Shown here: positions 1 to 6,763 of the stretch, piece by piece
Layout: every line of letters begins with the position of its first letter
Position numbering within the stretch: the stretch's first letter is position 1
Assembly (NCBI GenBank): GCA_937967805.1
Contig: CALBTC010000225.1
Coordinates: 1-34,189, forward strand
From: an uncultured Anaerolineaceae bacterium
GTDB lineage: Bacteria; Chloroflexota; Anaerolineae; Promineifilales; Promineifilaceae
Length of the DNA: 34,189 bases
Direction of reading: 5' to 3'
Position numbers and translations under genes: made by a program
The notes under the pieces: generated by a model
The model's input: the letters and a program-made list of their open reading frames with translations, nothing else
What the model was told of the DNA's origin: nothing
The model's database searches: none

Positions 1-125
1 ACCCCGGCCAGGAGGGAGAACCGGGGTCGAACACTTCTTTTGGCGACTTCTGATTGTGAGAATACCTTTCTTACTTAAACCAAACCTGAGATAAAGTTAA
101 ATAGTTCATAAGTGATGATCTGCAT

Positions 126-153
126 AGAGGATACAAGCTCCCCTCTTTTTTTC
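126..153 (+). terminator. Possible weak terminator for a gene left of the window
   Basis: AGAGG (126-130) and CCTCT (142-146) can pair over an 11-nt loop and are followed by a run of seven T on the plus strand. No gene is seen in 1-175, so this would end a gene outside the window, converging on the minus-strand gene at 176. The stem is short, so the call is weak. A 7-bp pair ACCCCGG/CCGGGGT also lies at 1-27, at the window edge, with no T-run. Confidence 0.3.
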
Positions 154-175
154 TCTGTGCCCACTGTGGCTAAAA

Positions 176-1423
176 TCAGCCGGCGAGTTGGAAGATGGTT
201 TGCAGCTCGCCAATTTGCAGCACGTCGCCGTCGTTGAGGGTGCGGGCACCGCAGATGGATTGCCCATTGAGCAGCGCCGGGAAAGCGTTGTCGAGGCGCT
301 CCAGATAGTAGCGTACCCGCGCCCGCCGGATGACAACGTTGCCAATGGTAATTTCGCCCGTTGACGGTAACTGTTGAGAGTCACGACGGCCGTCTGGCCA
401 TAAAAACGCCAGGCTGGGGCAAGGCTGAACGGGCTGCGGCGGAGAAGGAGCGACCGCCCGTCGTGGCTCCACCTGTGGCGCGCGTTTCTGTTTCTGGCTG
501 CCCATCCATCCTGCCAGCGCCAGCATCAAGCTGCCAATGACGCCCAGCAGAAGCGGCTGGACATTACCGGCCACAAATCGGGGCAGCCAACGCAGCGTGT
601 CAAAATGCCAGCGGTCGTTAAACGCTTTAGCCTGCCCGTATTGCTGCTCAAAATTGTCCAGCCAGGCAACGTCGGCATCAATTTGCTGCCCGGTGGCCCT
701 CATATTAGCGGGCAGGCCTTGCCAGGATTCAATGCTCTGGTAAATAAAATCGGCAAGCTGGGCAAATTCATTGGCAGCTTCAGGAGGTATCGCCCAGGAT
801 AAAAGGCCAGCGTCCCCGGCGGCAATGCTGGTTGCCGTAGCGCCGGCATCAACCAGCTCCTGTTGAATTGTCTCCAGTGCGGGCAGCTTCGTCACGGCAG
901 AAACGGCCGTCGCCACCTCATCCAGCCCCTCACTTACATCTGCCAGGCTGCGGGAAACAGGCCGACTCTGCTCATACAAATTTGCCAGAACCACATCACC
1001 CCGATCCAGATCATAGAAACGGAGCCGAGCTAAATCACCCGACAATGTTTCTGCCGCGGCAATCGATTCCAGATCGGCATCAAAGGCAGCAATTTTGTGC
1101 ACGGCCGTATCCACTCCGGCCACCGCAAATTTCACAGGGGCACGCAGTGGAACCCAGTCGAGCAGCCTTGTCACATTTGTGCGATCCAACCAATTGGCAA
1201 AAGCGGCCGCCTCTTCGGTGTGCAGCGTTTGGCGGTACTGCACCGCAAGGCTGCCATATGAATTCAGGCGCACAGCTCGCTGCGGCTCAGCCGCGATTTG
1301 CTGTATGAGATCTTCTGTGACAATGCGATACGGATCAAATAAATGGATAAGTTTGGCTCCCATGAATAAAGCCAAAAGAGCAGCCCCCAACAATAACCCG
1401 ACACGATACGCCCAACGGAACAT
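176..1423 (-). CDS. Two-TM membrane protein with degenerate FHA-like C-terminus
   Basis: 415 aa, function unknown. A hydrophobic segment lies at residues about 8-29, followed by an Ala/Leu-rich mostly helical domain (about 30-285), a second membrane segment (about 288-308), a Pro/Arg-rich linker (309-337), and a C-terminal part (about 338-415) that resembles the end of a forkhead-associated domain: an ITIGN strand, LLNGQSICG, and a TLNDGDVLQIG finish. The Arg and Ser-x-x-His that bind phosphothreonine in true FHA domains are not visible, so phosphopeptide binding is doubtful. Topology predicts a large extracytoplasmic domain with the FHA-like part inside. A purine-rich GGGAGG lies a few bases before the ATG. 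It is separated from the upstream hydrolase by a terminator, so it is probably transcribed on its own. Confidence 0.8.
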   Translation of the reverse strand: MFRWAYRVGLLLGAALLALFMGAKLIHLFDPYRIVTEDLIQQIAAEPQRAVRLNSYGSLAVQYRQTLHTEEAAAFANWLDRTNVTRLLDWVPLRAPVKFAVAGVDTAVHKIAAFDADLESIAAAETLSGDLARLRFYDLDRGDVVLANLYEQSRPVSRSLADVSEGLDEVATAVSAVTKLPALETIQQELVDAGATATSIAAGDAGLLSWAIPPEAANEFAQLADFIYQSIESWQGLPANMRATGQQIDADVAWLDNFEQQYGQAKAFNDRWHFDTLRWLPRFVAGNVQPLLLGVIGSLMLALAGWMGSQKQKRAPQVEPRRAVAPSPPQPVQPCPSLAFLWPDGRRDSQQLPSTGEITIGNVVIRRARVRYYLERLDNAFPALLNGQSICGARTLNDGDVLQIGELQTIFQLAG

Positions 1424-1484
1424 GTTATCCTCCCGGCTCCCCTGCCAAAACCGGCCCGATAAACTGATTTGTACCCGGCAGTAT

Positions 1485-1515
1485 AAATAAAAAACCTGGC
1501 CGATAACGGCCAGGT
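1485..1515 (-). terminator. Rho-independent terminator after the 1561-2478 hydrolase
   Basis: On the minus strand, ACCTGGCCG and CGGCCAGGT pair with a 4-nt loop (stem at 1494-1515) and are followed at once by a run of six T. It sits 46 bases past the hydrolase stop codon and about 60 bases before the next minus-strand start, so it separates two co-directional genes. Confidence 0.88.
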
Positions 1516-1560
1516 CCCTAACAGCAAACTGACAATTTTATTACAGCAGGTGCGCGGGAT

Positions 1561-2478
1561 TTACATCGGGCGTACCTGGGCCAAGATGTTGAGGATGTGG
1601 TCGCGCATGGAGGCGCTGTGCCACATGGCTGAAATGTGGCTGGCGGGGATGGTGACTAACGGCCGTTCCGCAAAAAGTTCTGCATGATTTTCCAGCCGAA
1701 AGAAGAGATCATTCTCACCTAACAGCGGAAAAACGCGATCCGCGGCACATTGTTCATAGTACGCTGTAAAGTCTAAATATTGACGCAGTTCCTCCTGCGT
1801 TAGCTGCATGGGTCGGTTAAACAAGTCAGAAATATCCCAAATGACCTGGGCCAGATTGGGGGAGGACAGCATGGGAATGACGGCCCGTGTTTGCTGCAGC
1901 AGTCCCTCGTACAGCAAGCTGGTAATGCCACCCCAGCTCACGCCGGCAGCCACGGTGTAAGCCGCGCCTTCTGCCTCAAACTGGCGCTGCACCAGCGCCA
2001 TGATCCGCAGCGAACCGGCAAAAATCTGGTAAACGTTCTGCACCGAGGCAAAACCGATTTGCGTGGGGTCTTGCCAGTTGTCATGGAAGGGGGCCTGGAC
2101 GCAAACGGTGTGTACCGGCAGAGAAACGGCCGTTGGGAAAAGCCGCCGCCAACTGTTGGTGTACGGGTACTCATTAAAGCCGTGATGAAACAGCAGCAGC
2201 GGGGCCGCCGGATCAACCGTCGGGCGCACCTGCACCCGGCAAACAATTTCGCCCGATGCCGTTTGCAAGGTGACAGCGTGTTCGCCAGGAGCAGTTAAAT
2301 GGTAAACGGCCGTTTTCTGCATATCTACCCTGGTTTGGGCCAGCACTTCTTCGAATGAAGGGGCGTCTGCTACACTGGTTTCTAACGAATCTGGTACGCG
2401 ATAGTTCAGGCCGTACAAAACCGCCTTATCCAGCTGCTGTACCATATGTTGTCGTAAATTGAAATTAAGTGAAAACAT
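1561..2478 (-). CDS. Alpha/beta hydrolase (esterase-like)
   Basis: 305 aa with alpha/beta-hydrolase signatures. An HHG oxyanion-type motif lies at 98-100 after a hydrophobic strand, the nucleophile elbow is GVSWGG with Ser181, a likely acid is Asp257 (in LLGENDLF), and a likely catalytic His is His281 or His287 in the PASHISAMWH stretch. No signal peptide is seen, so it is probably cytoplasmic. The substrate cannot be told from sequence. The chosen ATG has only a weak purine stretch upstream; an in-frame ATG at codon 12 is an alternative start. It is divergent from the broken DUF1990 gene and ends at a clear terminator, so it is likely monocistronic. Confidence 0.85.
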   Translation of the reverse strand: MFSLNFNLRQHMVQQLDKAVLYGLNYRVPDSLETSVADAPSFEEVLAQTRVDMQKTAVYHLTAPGEHAVTLQTASGEIVCRVQVRPTVDPAAPLLLFHHGFNEYPYTNSWRRLFPTAVSLPVHTVCVQAPFHDNWQDPTQIGFASVQNVYQIFAGSLRIMALVQRQFEAEGAAYTVAAGVSWGGITSLLYEGLLQQTRAVIPMLSSPNLAQVIWDISDLFNRPMQLTQEELRQYLDFTAYYEQCAADRVFPLLGENDLFFRLENHAELFAERPLVTIPASHISAMWHSASMRDHILNILAQVRPM

Positions 2479-2642
2479 GGACCAACCTTAACATCGTGCC
2501 GCACAATCGCCAACAAAATGGAACGCCTAAAAAAATTCACTCATCTTTCACTCTGTAACGGCCGTTTGTTATCGCTTATGTCAGATGTTCACCACATCCT
2601 GTGGTTGTTGCGGAATTTCTCACTTGTTAGAATATGACTAAG

Positions 2643-2676
2643 GAACGACCGTTCTTTTAGGCAGATTGTCTATAAT
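2643..2676 (+). promoter_or_regulatory. Candidate promoter and small palindrome, divergent region 2479-2725
   Basis: The 247-base gap between the minus-strand hydrolase and the plus-strand DUF1990 remnant holds no gene. It contains a consensus TATAAT at 2671-2676, about 50 bases before the ATG at 2726. No TTGACA-like box stands 16-18 bases upstream. Instead a short inverted repeat GAACG-AC-CGTTC (about 2643-2654) occupies that place, as an activator or repressor site might. An ACGGCCGT copy lies at 2558. Confidence 0.35.
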
Positions 2677-2725
2677 TTACGTATCGACGCTTGTTCGCAT
2701 GCCTGATGTAATAAAGAGGCACCTG

Positions 2726-3331
2726 ATGAAACTTTTTACCACAGCAAAACTAGATTGGTTCGACGATGGCTGCTGCGACGTAAAATATTTAGACGTCTGG
2801 AACAAGTCACCGCTGTCTTACAAACCAGGCCAGCCGATCGATGAAGGCTGGCATGTGGATACGTATGAACTTTCATTAGGGGTGGATGAAGACGGCCGTC
2901 TCTTCCGCAAAGCCGCCGACCTCCTCATGCGCAACCAGTTTTATCCCCACGATGTGCTCAGCCACACCAGCGACTTCAGCCTGTGGAACCGCTGGGCCTA
3001 GGTGTGCGATCGCATCGTGCAGCGCATTCACCTCTTTAAGCTTTTCGGTAAACCAATCATTGACGTGATCACCATGAACGAAGTGCGCCAGGTCATCACC
3101 GAACCACGCCGTTACGGCCTTACCTACGTCACCGTAGGCCACCACGTAGAGCAAGGCGAATGGTCCGCCTGCCTGGAATGGCACGATAACACCGAACTGG
3201 TACTCACCATTCACTCAATTTCCCGCCCTGTTCCCGAAGAGCCGGCCCGCAATTACAGCTTCATGCGCGCCAAACAAAAATCCGCCCACCAGCGTGGTTT
3301 GCAACATTTCAAACAAGCGGTCCTCACCTAA
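2726..3331 (+). pseudogene. DUF1990-family protein gene interrupted by an in-frame TAG
   Basis: One reading frame of 201 codons is cut at 2999-3001 by TAG; both halves are in the same frame and together look like one DUF1990 domain. The first part carries GRLFRKAADLLMRNQFYP. The second carries the typical RYGLTYVTVGHHVEQGEW run and the ISRP ending. The start is set at ATG 2726, which has AGAGG six bases upstream; a TTG at 2666 would add 20 unlikely residues. A GTG follows the TAG directly (3002), so translation could restart, but each half would be an incomplete domain. A C-to-T change of CAG (or G-to-A in TGG) is the simplest origin. A sequencing error or stop readthrough are alternatives. 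Confidence 0.75.
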
Positions 3332-3356
3332 AAGCAAACCACAAGAGTTTATCTAT

Positions 3357-3380
3357 CATTCCCGCACAGGCGGGAATCCA
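3357..3380. repeat. REP-like palindrome
   Basis: ATTCCCGC (3358-3365) and GCGGGAAT (3370-3377) pair perfectly over the loop ACAG. It belongs to the widespread intergenic TCATTCCCGCG-type palindromes. A near copy is at 5261-5286. It lies in the 134-base gap between the DUF1990 remnant and the exonuclease gene. Confidence 0.75.
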
Positions 3381-3453
3381 CAGGCCTAAACATTCGTTTT
3401 ATTCGTCCATTCGTCAAATTCGTGATTCGCATTTCCCATTCTGCCAAAACCGG

Positions 3454-3459
3454 TACAAT
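3454..3459 (+). promoter_or_regulatory. -10 box of a probably leaderless exonuclease III transcript
   Basis: TACAAT ends six bases before the ATG at 3466 and no Shine-Dalgarno sequence is present. The transcript would begin at or within a base or two of the start codon. A good -35 box is not visible. Confidence 0.5.
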
Positions 3460-3465
3460 GGCTGC

Positions 3466-4236
3466 ATGACAAAACTTTACTCCTGGAACGTCAATGGCCT
3501 GCGAGCCGCCTACAAAAAAGGGGTCCTGGATTGGCTGCACCAGACCCAGCCTGACATCCTGAGCCTGCAAGAAACCAAGTGCCACCCCGATCAGCTTCCT
3601 GACAAACTGCGCCAGCCGGATGGCTACCATACCTACTGGGCATGGGCCGAGAAAAAAGGGTACAGCGGCGTGGCCCTCTACAGCAAAACGGAGCCCAACA
3701 CCGTGCAAATTGGCCTGGGCATTGAGGAATATGACCGCGAAGGCCGCACCATCGTAGCTGAGTACGACGACTTTGTCTTCATCGGGGCGTACTTCCCCAA
3801 CGGCAGCCGCGACCACAGCCGGGTGCCGTTTAAGATGGCCTACAAGGCGGCGTTTTTGAAGTTCTGCAATGAGCTAATTGCCTCAGGCAAGTCGGTTATT
3901 TTTTGCGGGGATGTGAACACGGCCCACAAAGAGATTGACCTGGCACGGCCGAAACAAAACCGTAAAACGACAGGCTTTTTGCCGGAAGAGTGCGCCTGGC
4001 TGGATGAAATTGTGGACCAAGGCTACATCGACAGCTTCCGACATCTTTACCCGGAGCAAACGGGGGCGTACTCCTGGTGGACCTACATTGGCGGGGCACG
4101 CCAGCGTAACGTGGGTTGGCGGCTGGATTACTTCTTCACCAGCCCCGATTTAGCCCCACGCATCACCCAAGCCGCTATTCACACCGACGTGATGGGGTCG
4201 GACCATTGTCCGGTGAGTTTGACTTTGCAGATGTGA
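3466..4236 (+). CDS. xth: Exodeoxyribonuclease III / AP endonuclease
   Basis: 256 aa, full length for the ExoIII/XthA family of Mg-dependent repair nucleases that cut at abasic sites and trim 3' ends. Visible active-site motifs are SWNVNGLRA near the N-terminus, LQETK with Glu36 (metal ligand), GAYFPNGS (about 107-114), GDVNTAHKEIDL with Asp149 and Asn151, RLDYFF (219-224), and the closing GSDHCPV with Asp246-His247. The start lies six bases after a TACAAT box, so it is probably translated from a leaderless mRNA. The stop codon falls inside a five-copy octamer repeat that also supplies the stop of the convergent folK gene. Confidence 0.96.
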   Translation: MTKLYSWNVNGLRAAYKKGVLDWLHQTQPDILSLQETKCHPDQLPDKLRQPDGYHTYWAWAEKKGYSGVALYSKTEPNTVQIGLGIEEYDREGRTIVAEYDDFVFIGAYFPNGSRDHSRVPFKMAYKAAFLKFCNELIASGKSVIFCGDVNTAHKEIDLARPKQNRKTTGFLPEECAWLDEIVDQGYIDSFRHLYPEQTGAYSWWTYIGGARQRNVGWRLDYFFTSPDLAPRITQAAIHTDVMGSDHCPVSLTLQM

Positions 4237-4272
4237 CAAAGTGACAGGGTGAGGGGGTGAGGGGGTGATTAC
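4233..4272. repeat. Five tandem GTGA-octamers between convergent genes
   Basis: GTGA recurs exactly every eight bases at 4233, 4241, 4249, 4257 and 4265, as units GTGACAAA, GTGACAGG, GTGAGGGG, GTGAGGGG and GTGATTAC. The first unit contains the exonuclease stop TGA (4234-4236) and the last contains the folK stop (TTA at 4269-4271). This fills the whole 32-base gap between the two convergent genes. Confidence 0.85.
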
Positions 4273-4784
4273 ACTTTGGTGAGGGGGGAACGGCCGAACA
4301 CTTCCACCACCTCCGCCAACACCCTTTTTGCCAATTCTCCCAGCAGCTCTCCAGTTTCAGGATGCGGGAAATCAGGCAGCAAGTCGGCCACGGGCACGGC
4401 GACGTGGGCAAACTTGCTTAAATCAGGATCAGGGACAGGGCGTGAACGGCCGTCATCACCGTTATACTCAAACACCCCATCGTTAAACAGGACAATATCG
4501 GCATCAATGGTGCGCGGCGCGTTTTTGTCCGCCTGGCGTACCCGCTTCAGCTTCGTTTCGATGGAACCGATAATTTGCTGCTTGATTTCGCCGGCTGTGA
4601 GATCTGTCTGGATGAGAACGGCCGCATTCCAAAAATTGGGCTGGTTCAGCAGGCCAACCGGTTCTGTTTCGTAAATGGGGGAAACGGCCGTCACCACACA
4701 CATCTCCCGCAGCAGCGCAATTGCCCGCGGCAAATTCCGCTCCTTCTCAATATTCGACCCCAACGCAATAACCACTTGATTCAT
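4269..4784 (-). CDS. folK: 6-hydroxymethyl-7,8-dihydropterin pyrophosphokinase
   Basis: 171 aa. HPPK transfers pyrophosphate from ATP to hydroxymethyl-dihydropterin in folate synthesis. Family features seen: VVIALGSNIEKERNL at the N-terminus, TAVSPIYETEPVG (32-44), NAAVLIQT, and the signature NAPRTIDADIVLF (about 88-100) with the two Mg-binding Asp residues 94 and 96, then PHP-type ending PDFPHPETG. The start at ATG 4782-4784 places the conserved VIALGSN at residue 5; an upstream in-frame extension would be read from a repeat and is rejected. folB lies upstream on the same strand with a 93-base gap filled by a palindromic repeat, so the two are likely co-transcribed. Confidence 0.94.
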   Translation of the reverse strand: MNQVVIALGSNIEKERNLPRAIALLREMCVVTAVSPIYETEPVGLLNQPNFWNAAVLIQTDLTAGEIKQQIIGSIETKLKRVRQADKNAPRTIDADIVLFNDGVFEYNGDDGRSRPVPDPDLSKFAHVAVPVADLLPDFPHPETGELLGELAKRVLAEVVEVFGRSPLTKV

Positions 4785-4800
4785 TCGTTTATTAGAATGA

Positions 4801-4869
4801 ACCGCAAAGCGCGCAAAGATCGCAAAGGAAATTTTGAAAAATCTTTGCGCACTTTGCATCCTTTGCGGT
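4801..4869. repeat. Imperfect palindrome of CGCAAAG units between folB and folK
   Basis: ACCGCAAAG (4801-4809) pairs with CTTTGCGGT (4861-4869), and GCGCAAAGAT pairs with ATCTTTGCGC inside. The unit CGCAAAG occurs repeatedly on the left arm and its complement on the right arm, giving a long hairpin around an AT-rich loop. It fills the folB-folK gap. Confidence 0.8.
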
Positions 4870-4877
4870 GAAAATTT

Positions 4878-5240
4878 TTAGGCAAAGTCGGCGCGGGTGC
4901 GCTCAATTTCGATACCGACGGATTCGGCAAAGCGCAGGGCGCCCGGCTTTTCCACGCGCACCATCACCCGCTCCACGCCAAACTCGGTGATGACGATGCG
5001 AGCCAGGTCCGTCACCAGCTTCTCCACCAAAAAATCGGACGACGCTTCCACATGCTGGATCACCCGCTTGGTGATCGATTTGTAATCGACGGCGTCTTCG
5101 ATGGCGTCGCTGGACGCCGCCTGGCGAATGTCGGCCCAGATGACCATGTTGATAAGAATATCTTGCAGCTTCACGCGCTCATCGGGATTAATGCCGATAA
5201 TGCCCCGCAGCAGCAAATCGCGAATAATGATTTTGTCCAT
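4878..5240 (-). CDS. folB: Dihydroneopterin aldolase
   Basis: 120 aa, the usual FolB length. It cleaves dihydroneopterin to hydroxymethyl-dihydropterin, the substrate of the FolK encoded just downstream. Seen: IIIRDLLLRGIIGI at the N-terminus, VDYKSITKRV with the conserved Tyr53, the SSDFLVEKLVTDLA helix with Glu73, and VRVEKPGAL with the catalytic Lys98. The ATG at 5238-5240 is chosen because AAAAGAG lies about seven bases upstream and the protein then begins MDKIII as in homologues. An ATG at 5262-5264 lies in the REP-like repeat. No folP or folE is in the window. Confidence 0.93.
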   Translation of the reverse strand: MDKIIIRDLLLRGIIGINPDERVKLQDILINMVIWADIRQAASSDAIEDAVDYKSITKRVIQHVEASSDFLVEKLVTDLARIVITEFGVERVMVRVEKPGALRFAESVGIEIERTRADFA

Positions 5241-5260
5241 AATCTGCTCTTTTTTCATTG

Positions 5261-5336
5261 TCATACCCGCGCAGGCGGGAATCCATACCGTACCGTGCGT
5301 TGATAAAGTGGATGCCCATTTTTATGGGCATGACGG
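5261..5336. repeat. Compound REP-like element of two hairpins
   Basis: The left half (5261-5286) is a near copy of the palindrome at 3357, with arms around GCGCAG. The right half is ATGCCCAT (5312-5319) pairing with ATGGGCAT (5324-5331), then TGACGGG, which mirrors the TCATACCCG at the left edge. The whole can fold as a doublet resembling BIME or MITE elements. It lies between the lipase and folB, both on the minus strand. Confidence 0.7.
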
Positions 5337-5338
5337 GT

Positions 5339-6169
5339 TTATAAATGTGCCTCCAACCAATCTTCAATATCAGCAATGACCTGCTCGCGGTGGATGTCGT
5401 TGTGCGATTCGTGCACGCCGCCTTCGTACACAATCAGCTTTTTGTCTTCATGCGGCACTTTGGCAAAAAAGTTGCGGCTGGCCAAGACGTTGACAATGTT
5501 GTCGCTGTCGCCGTGAATCATGAGCAGCGGCGGTTTGAACTCAGCGGCGTGGGCCATGGCCCATTCGGCCGCGGCCGGGAATTCGACGCCAAAGCGAGGC
5601 GTGGCGAAGTCTTGCACGAGGGGATCGTCCCCGTAAGCCTGGGCTTCGACCGGATCGCGCGAAATGTCGCTGAGTTCCAGACTGGTTTTCACCTGCATCG
5701 CCGGGGCCAATCGGGATAAGATTTTGCTGATAAAGGCCAAAATGGGCGGCACGTCCAGCTTGCCCACGGCCGGAGCCGAGGCAATGATGCCATTGTACCC
5801 ATCGGGATGGCGCAGGACGTAGTTGAGCATAATGTTGCCGCCCATGCTGTGCCCGTACAGAAAAAACGGCTGTCCCGCCCACCGCTCCTTAACGAGTTTA
5901 ATAAACCTACCCAAATCATCCAGATATTCTGACCATTTATTCACAAACATGCGCTTGCCCGGCGAACGGCCGTGTCCCCGATGATCCGCCGCGTAAATCG
6001 CATATCCCAACGGCACCAGCGCATCTACCACGTGCGGATAGCGTCCGCCATACTCCCCCATGCCGTGCACAATGACAATCACCGCCTTCGGCTCGCCCGC
6101 CGGCAGCCAGTTCTGGAAATACAGTTCCAGGCCATCGGCACTTTTGAAGGTTCCTTCTTCGTGTCTCAT
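5339..6169 (-). CDS. Monoacylglycerol-lipase-like alpha/beta hydrolase
   Basis: 276 aa, matching the lysophospholipase/monoglyceride-lipase family (Hydrolase_4), which cleaves single-chain glycerides or lysolipids. Seen: VIVHGMGEYGGRY (about 33-44), AADHRGHGRSPGKR (60-73), the nucleophile GHSMGG with Ser108, the acid in IHGDSDNIV (about Asp221), and GGVHESHND with His253 as likely catalytic His. No signal peptide, so probably cytoplasmic or peripheral. GGGAAAGAAG directly precedes the ATG. Its upstream gap up to the promoter at 6308 carries a long inverted repeat. The actual substrate is not determined by sequence. Confidence 0.9.
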   Translation of the reverse strand: MRHEEGTFKSADGLELYFQNWLPAGEPKAVIVIVHGMGEYGGRYPHVVDALVPLGYAIYAADHRGHGRSPGKRMFVNKWSEYLDDLGRFIKLVKERWAGQPFFLYGHSMGGNIMLNYVLRHPDGYNGIIASAPAVGKLDVPPILAFISKILSRLAPAMQVKTSLELSDISRDPVEAQAYGDDPLVQDFATPRFGVEFPAAAEWAMAHAAEFKPPLLMIHGDSDNIVNVLASRNFFAKVPHEDKKLIVYEGGVHESHNDIHREQVIADIEDWLEAHL

Positions 6170-6187
6170 CTTCTTTCCCTTTTTTCA

Positions 6188-6262
6188 GTGAAAAGCGAAA
6201 AGTTAAAAGTGATAAGTGCCCCCTTCTTTTTGACTTTTCACTTACCACGTTTTCACTTATTA
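6188..6262. repeat. Inverted repeat rich in AAAAGTGA units, divergent intergenic
   Basis: The left part holds several GTGAAAAG/AAAAGTGATAAGTG units and the right part their complements (CTTTTCACTTACC, GTTTTCACTTATTA), giving an imperfect long hairpin. It lies between the minus-strand lipase and the plus-strand carboxylase operon. The design (short direct units arranged as an inverted repeat) recurs elsewhere in the window with other sequences. Confidence 0.75.
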
Positions 6263-6307
6263 CTGGTTTAGGTATTATGCGCTGCCAACCGCTCCACAAG
6301 CAAATAT

Positions 6308-6336
6308 CTGACAACTCTAAGCCAATCCTCTATAAT
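6308..6336 (+). promoter_or_regulatory. Promoter of the carboxylase operon
   Basis: CTGACA (6308-6313), a 17-base spacer and a perfect TATAAT (6331-6336) form a strong sigma-A-type promoter. The ATG at 6344 starts seven bases after the -10 box, so the mRNA should be leaderless. It would drive the genes from 6344 possibly to 12012. Confidence 0.78.
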
Positions 6337-6343
6337 TTTGGCA

Positions 6344-6763
6344 ATGAGTGGCCATTCTGCTCCAAACCGTCCCCGCAGCGTAACTATTACTTTTTGGAGT
6401 GTTATTTTTTTAGGAACATGGAATCTTGGGCGAGCCATCGCCATTGGCCAACAGCTCAATTTACAAAACGTTCTTGACCTTCAGCCAGACCCGCGCCTGC
6501 GTTTGGCAGCGGCGATAATTTTTACATTGTTATTTTTTGGCCTGGCGTGGCAGTTGAGGCGGAAACGGCCGTTTACCATCAACGCCATTCCGCTCACCAT
6601 CGCCGGGTACACGGTTTATGAAACGGCCGTGTGGCTGCTCTTTGCCCGGCCGCCGCGCAACTGGTCTTTGTGGCTGGTCACCAGCCTCATTTTAATCGGC
6701 AGCATTCTATTTACACGGTGGGCGCTCCGGCGCGCCACTCACACCTACTTTCATTCATTATGA
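6344..6763 (+). CDS. Small multi-spanning membrane protein
   Basis: 139 aa, not recognised. Three to four hydrophobic segments are visible: about residues 13-35, 55-71 ([15 protein letters not shown]), 82-99 and 106-124 ([16 protein letters not shown]), with Arg-rich loops (QLRRKRP, LRRATH) suggesting cytoplasmic sides. It is the first gene after a strong promoter and its TGA overlaps the ATG of the carboxyltransferase gene (ATGA at 6760-6763), so the two are translationally coupled. The coupling hints at a shared role, but nothing in the sequence matches the membrane subunits of sodium-pumping decarboxylases. Confidence 0.8.
   Translation: MSGHSAPNRPRSVTITFWSVIFLGTWNLGRAIAIGQQLNLQNVLDLQPDPRLRLAAAIIFTLLFFGLAWQLRRKRPFTINAIPLTIAGYTVYETAVWLLFARPPRNWSLWLVTSLILIGSILFTRWALRRATHTYFHSL

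Noticed and set aside
1..40. GGTCGAAC near the left edge, like the T-loop of a tRNA
   Set aside because: The flanking stems do not pair as a T-arm on either strand and no acceptor or anticodon arm is visible.
2999..3001. TAG read as pyrrolysine or other recoding
   Set aside because: Other TAG codons end genes normally (20438-20440 and 22487-22489), no PYLIS-like structure or pyl genes are seen, and DUF1990 proteins have no known need for it. Mutation is simpler.
3349..3816. 155-codon minus-strand ORF ending in DSRLCGNDR
   Set aside because: It is antisense to exonuclease III, and its tail is the usual translation of a REP-like palindrome.
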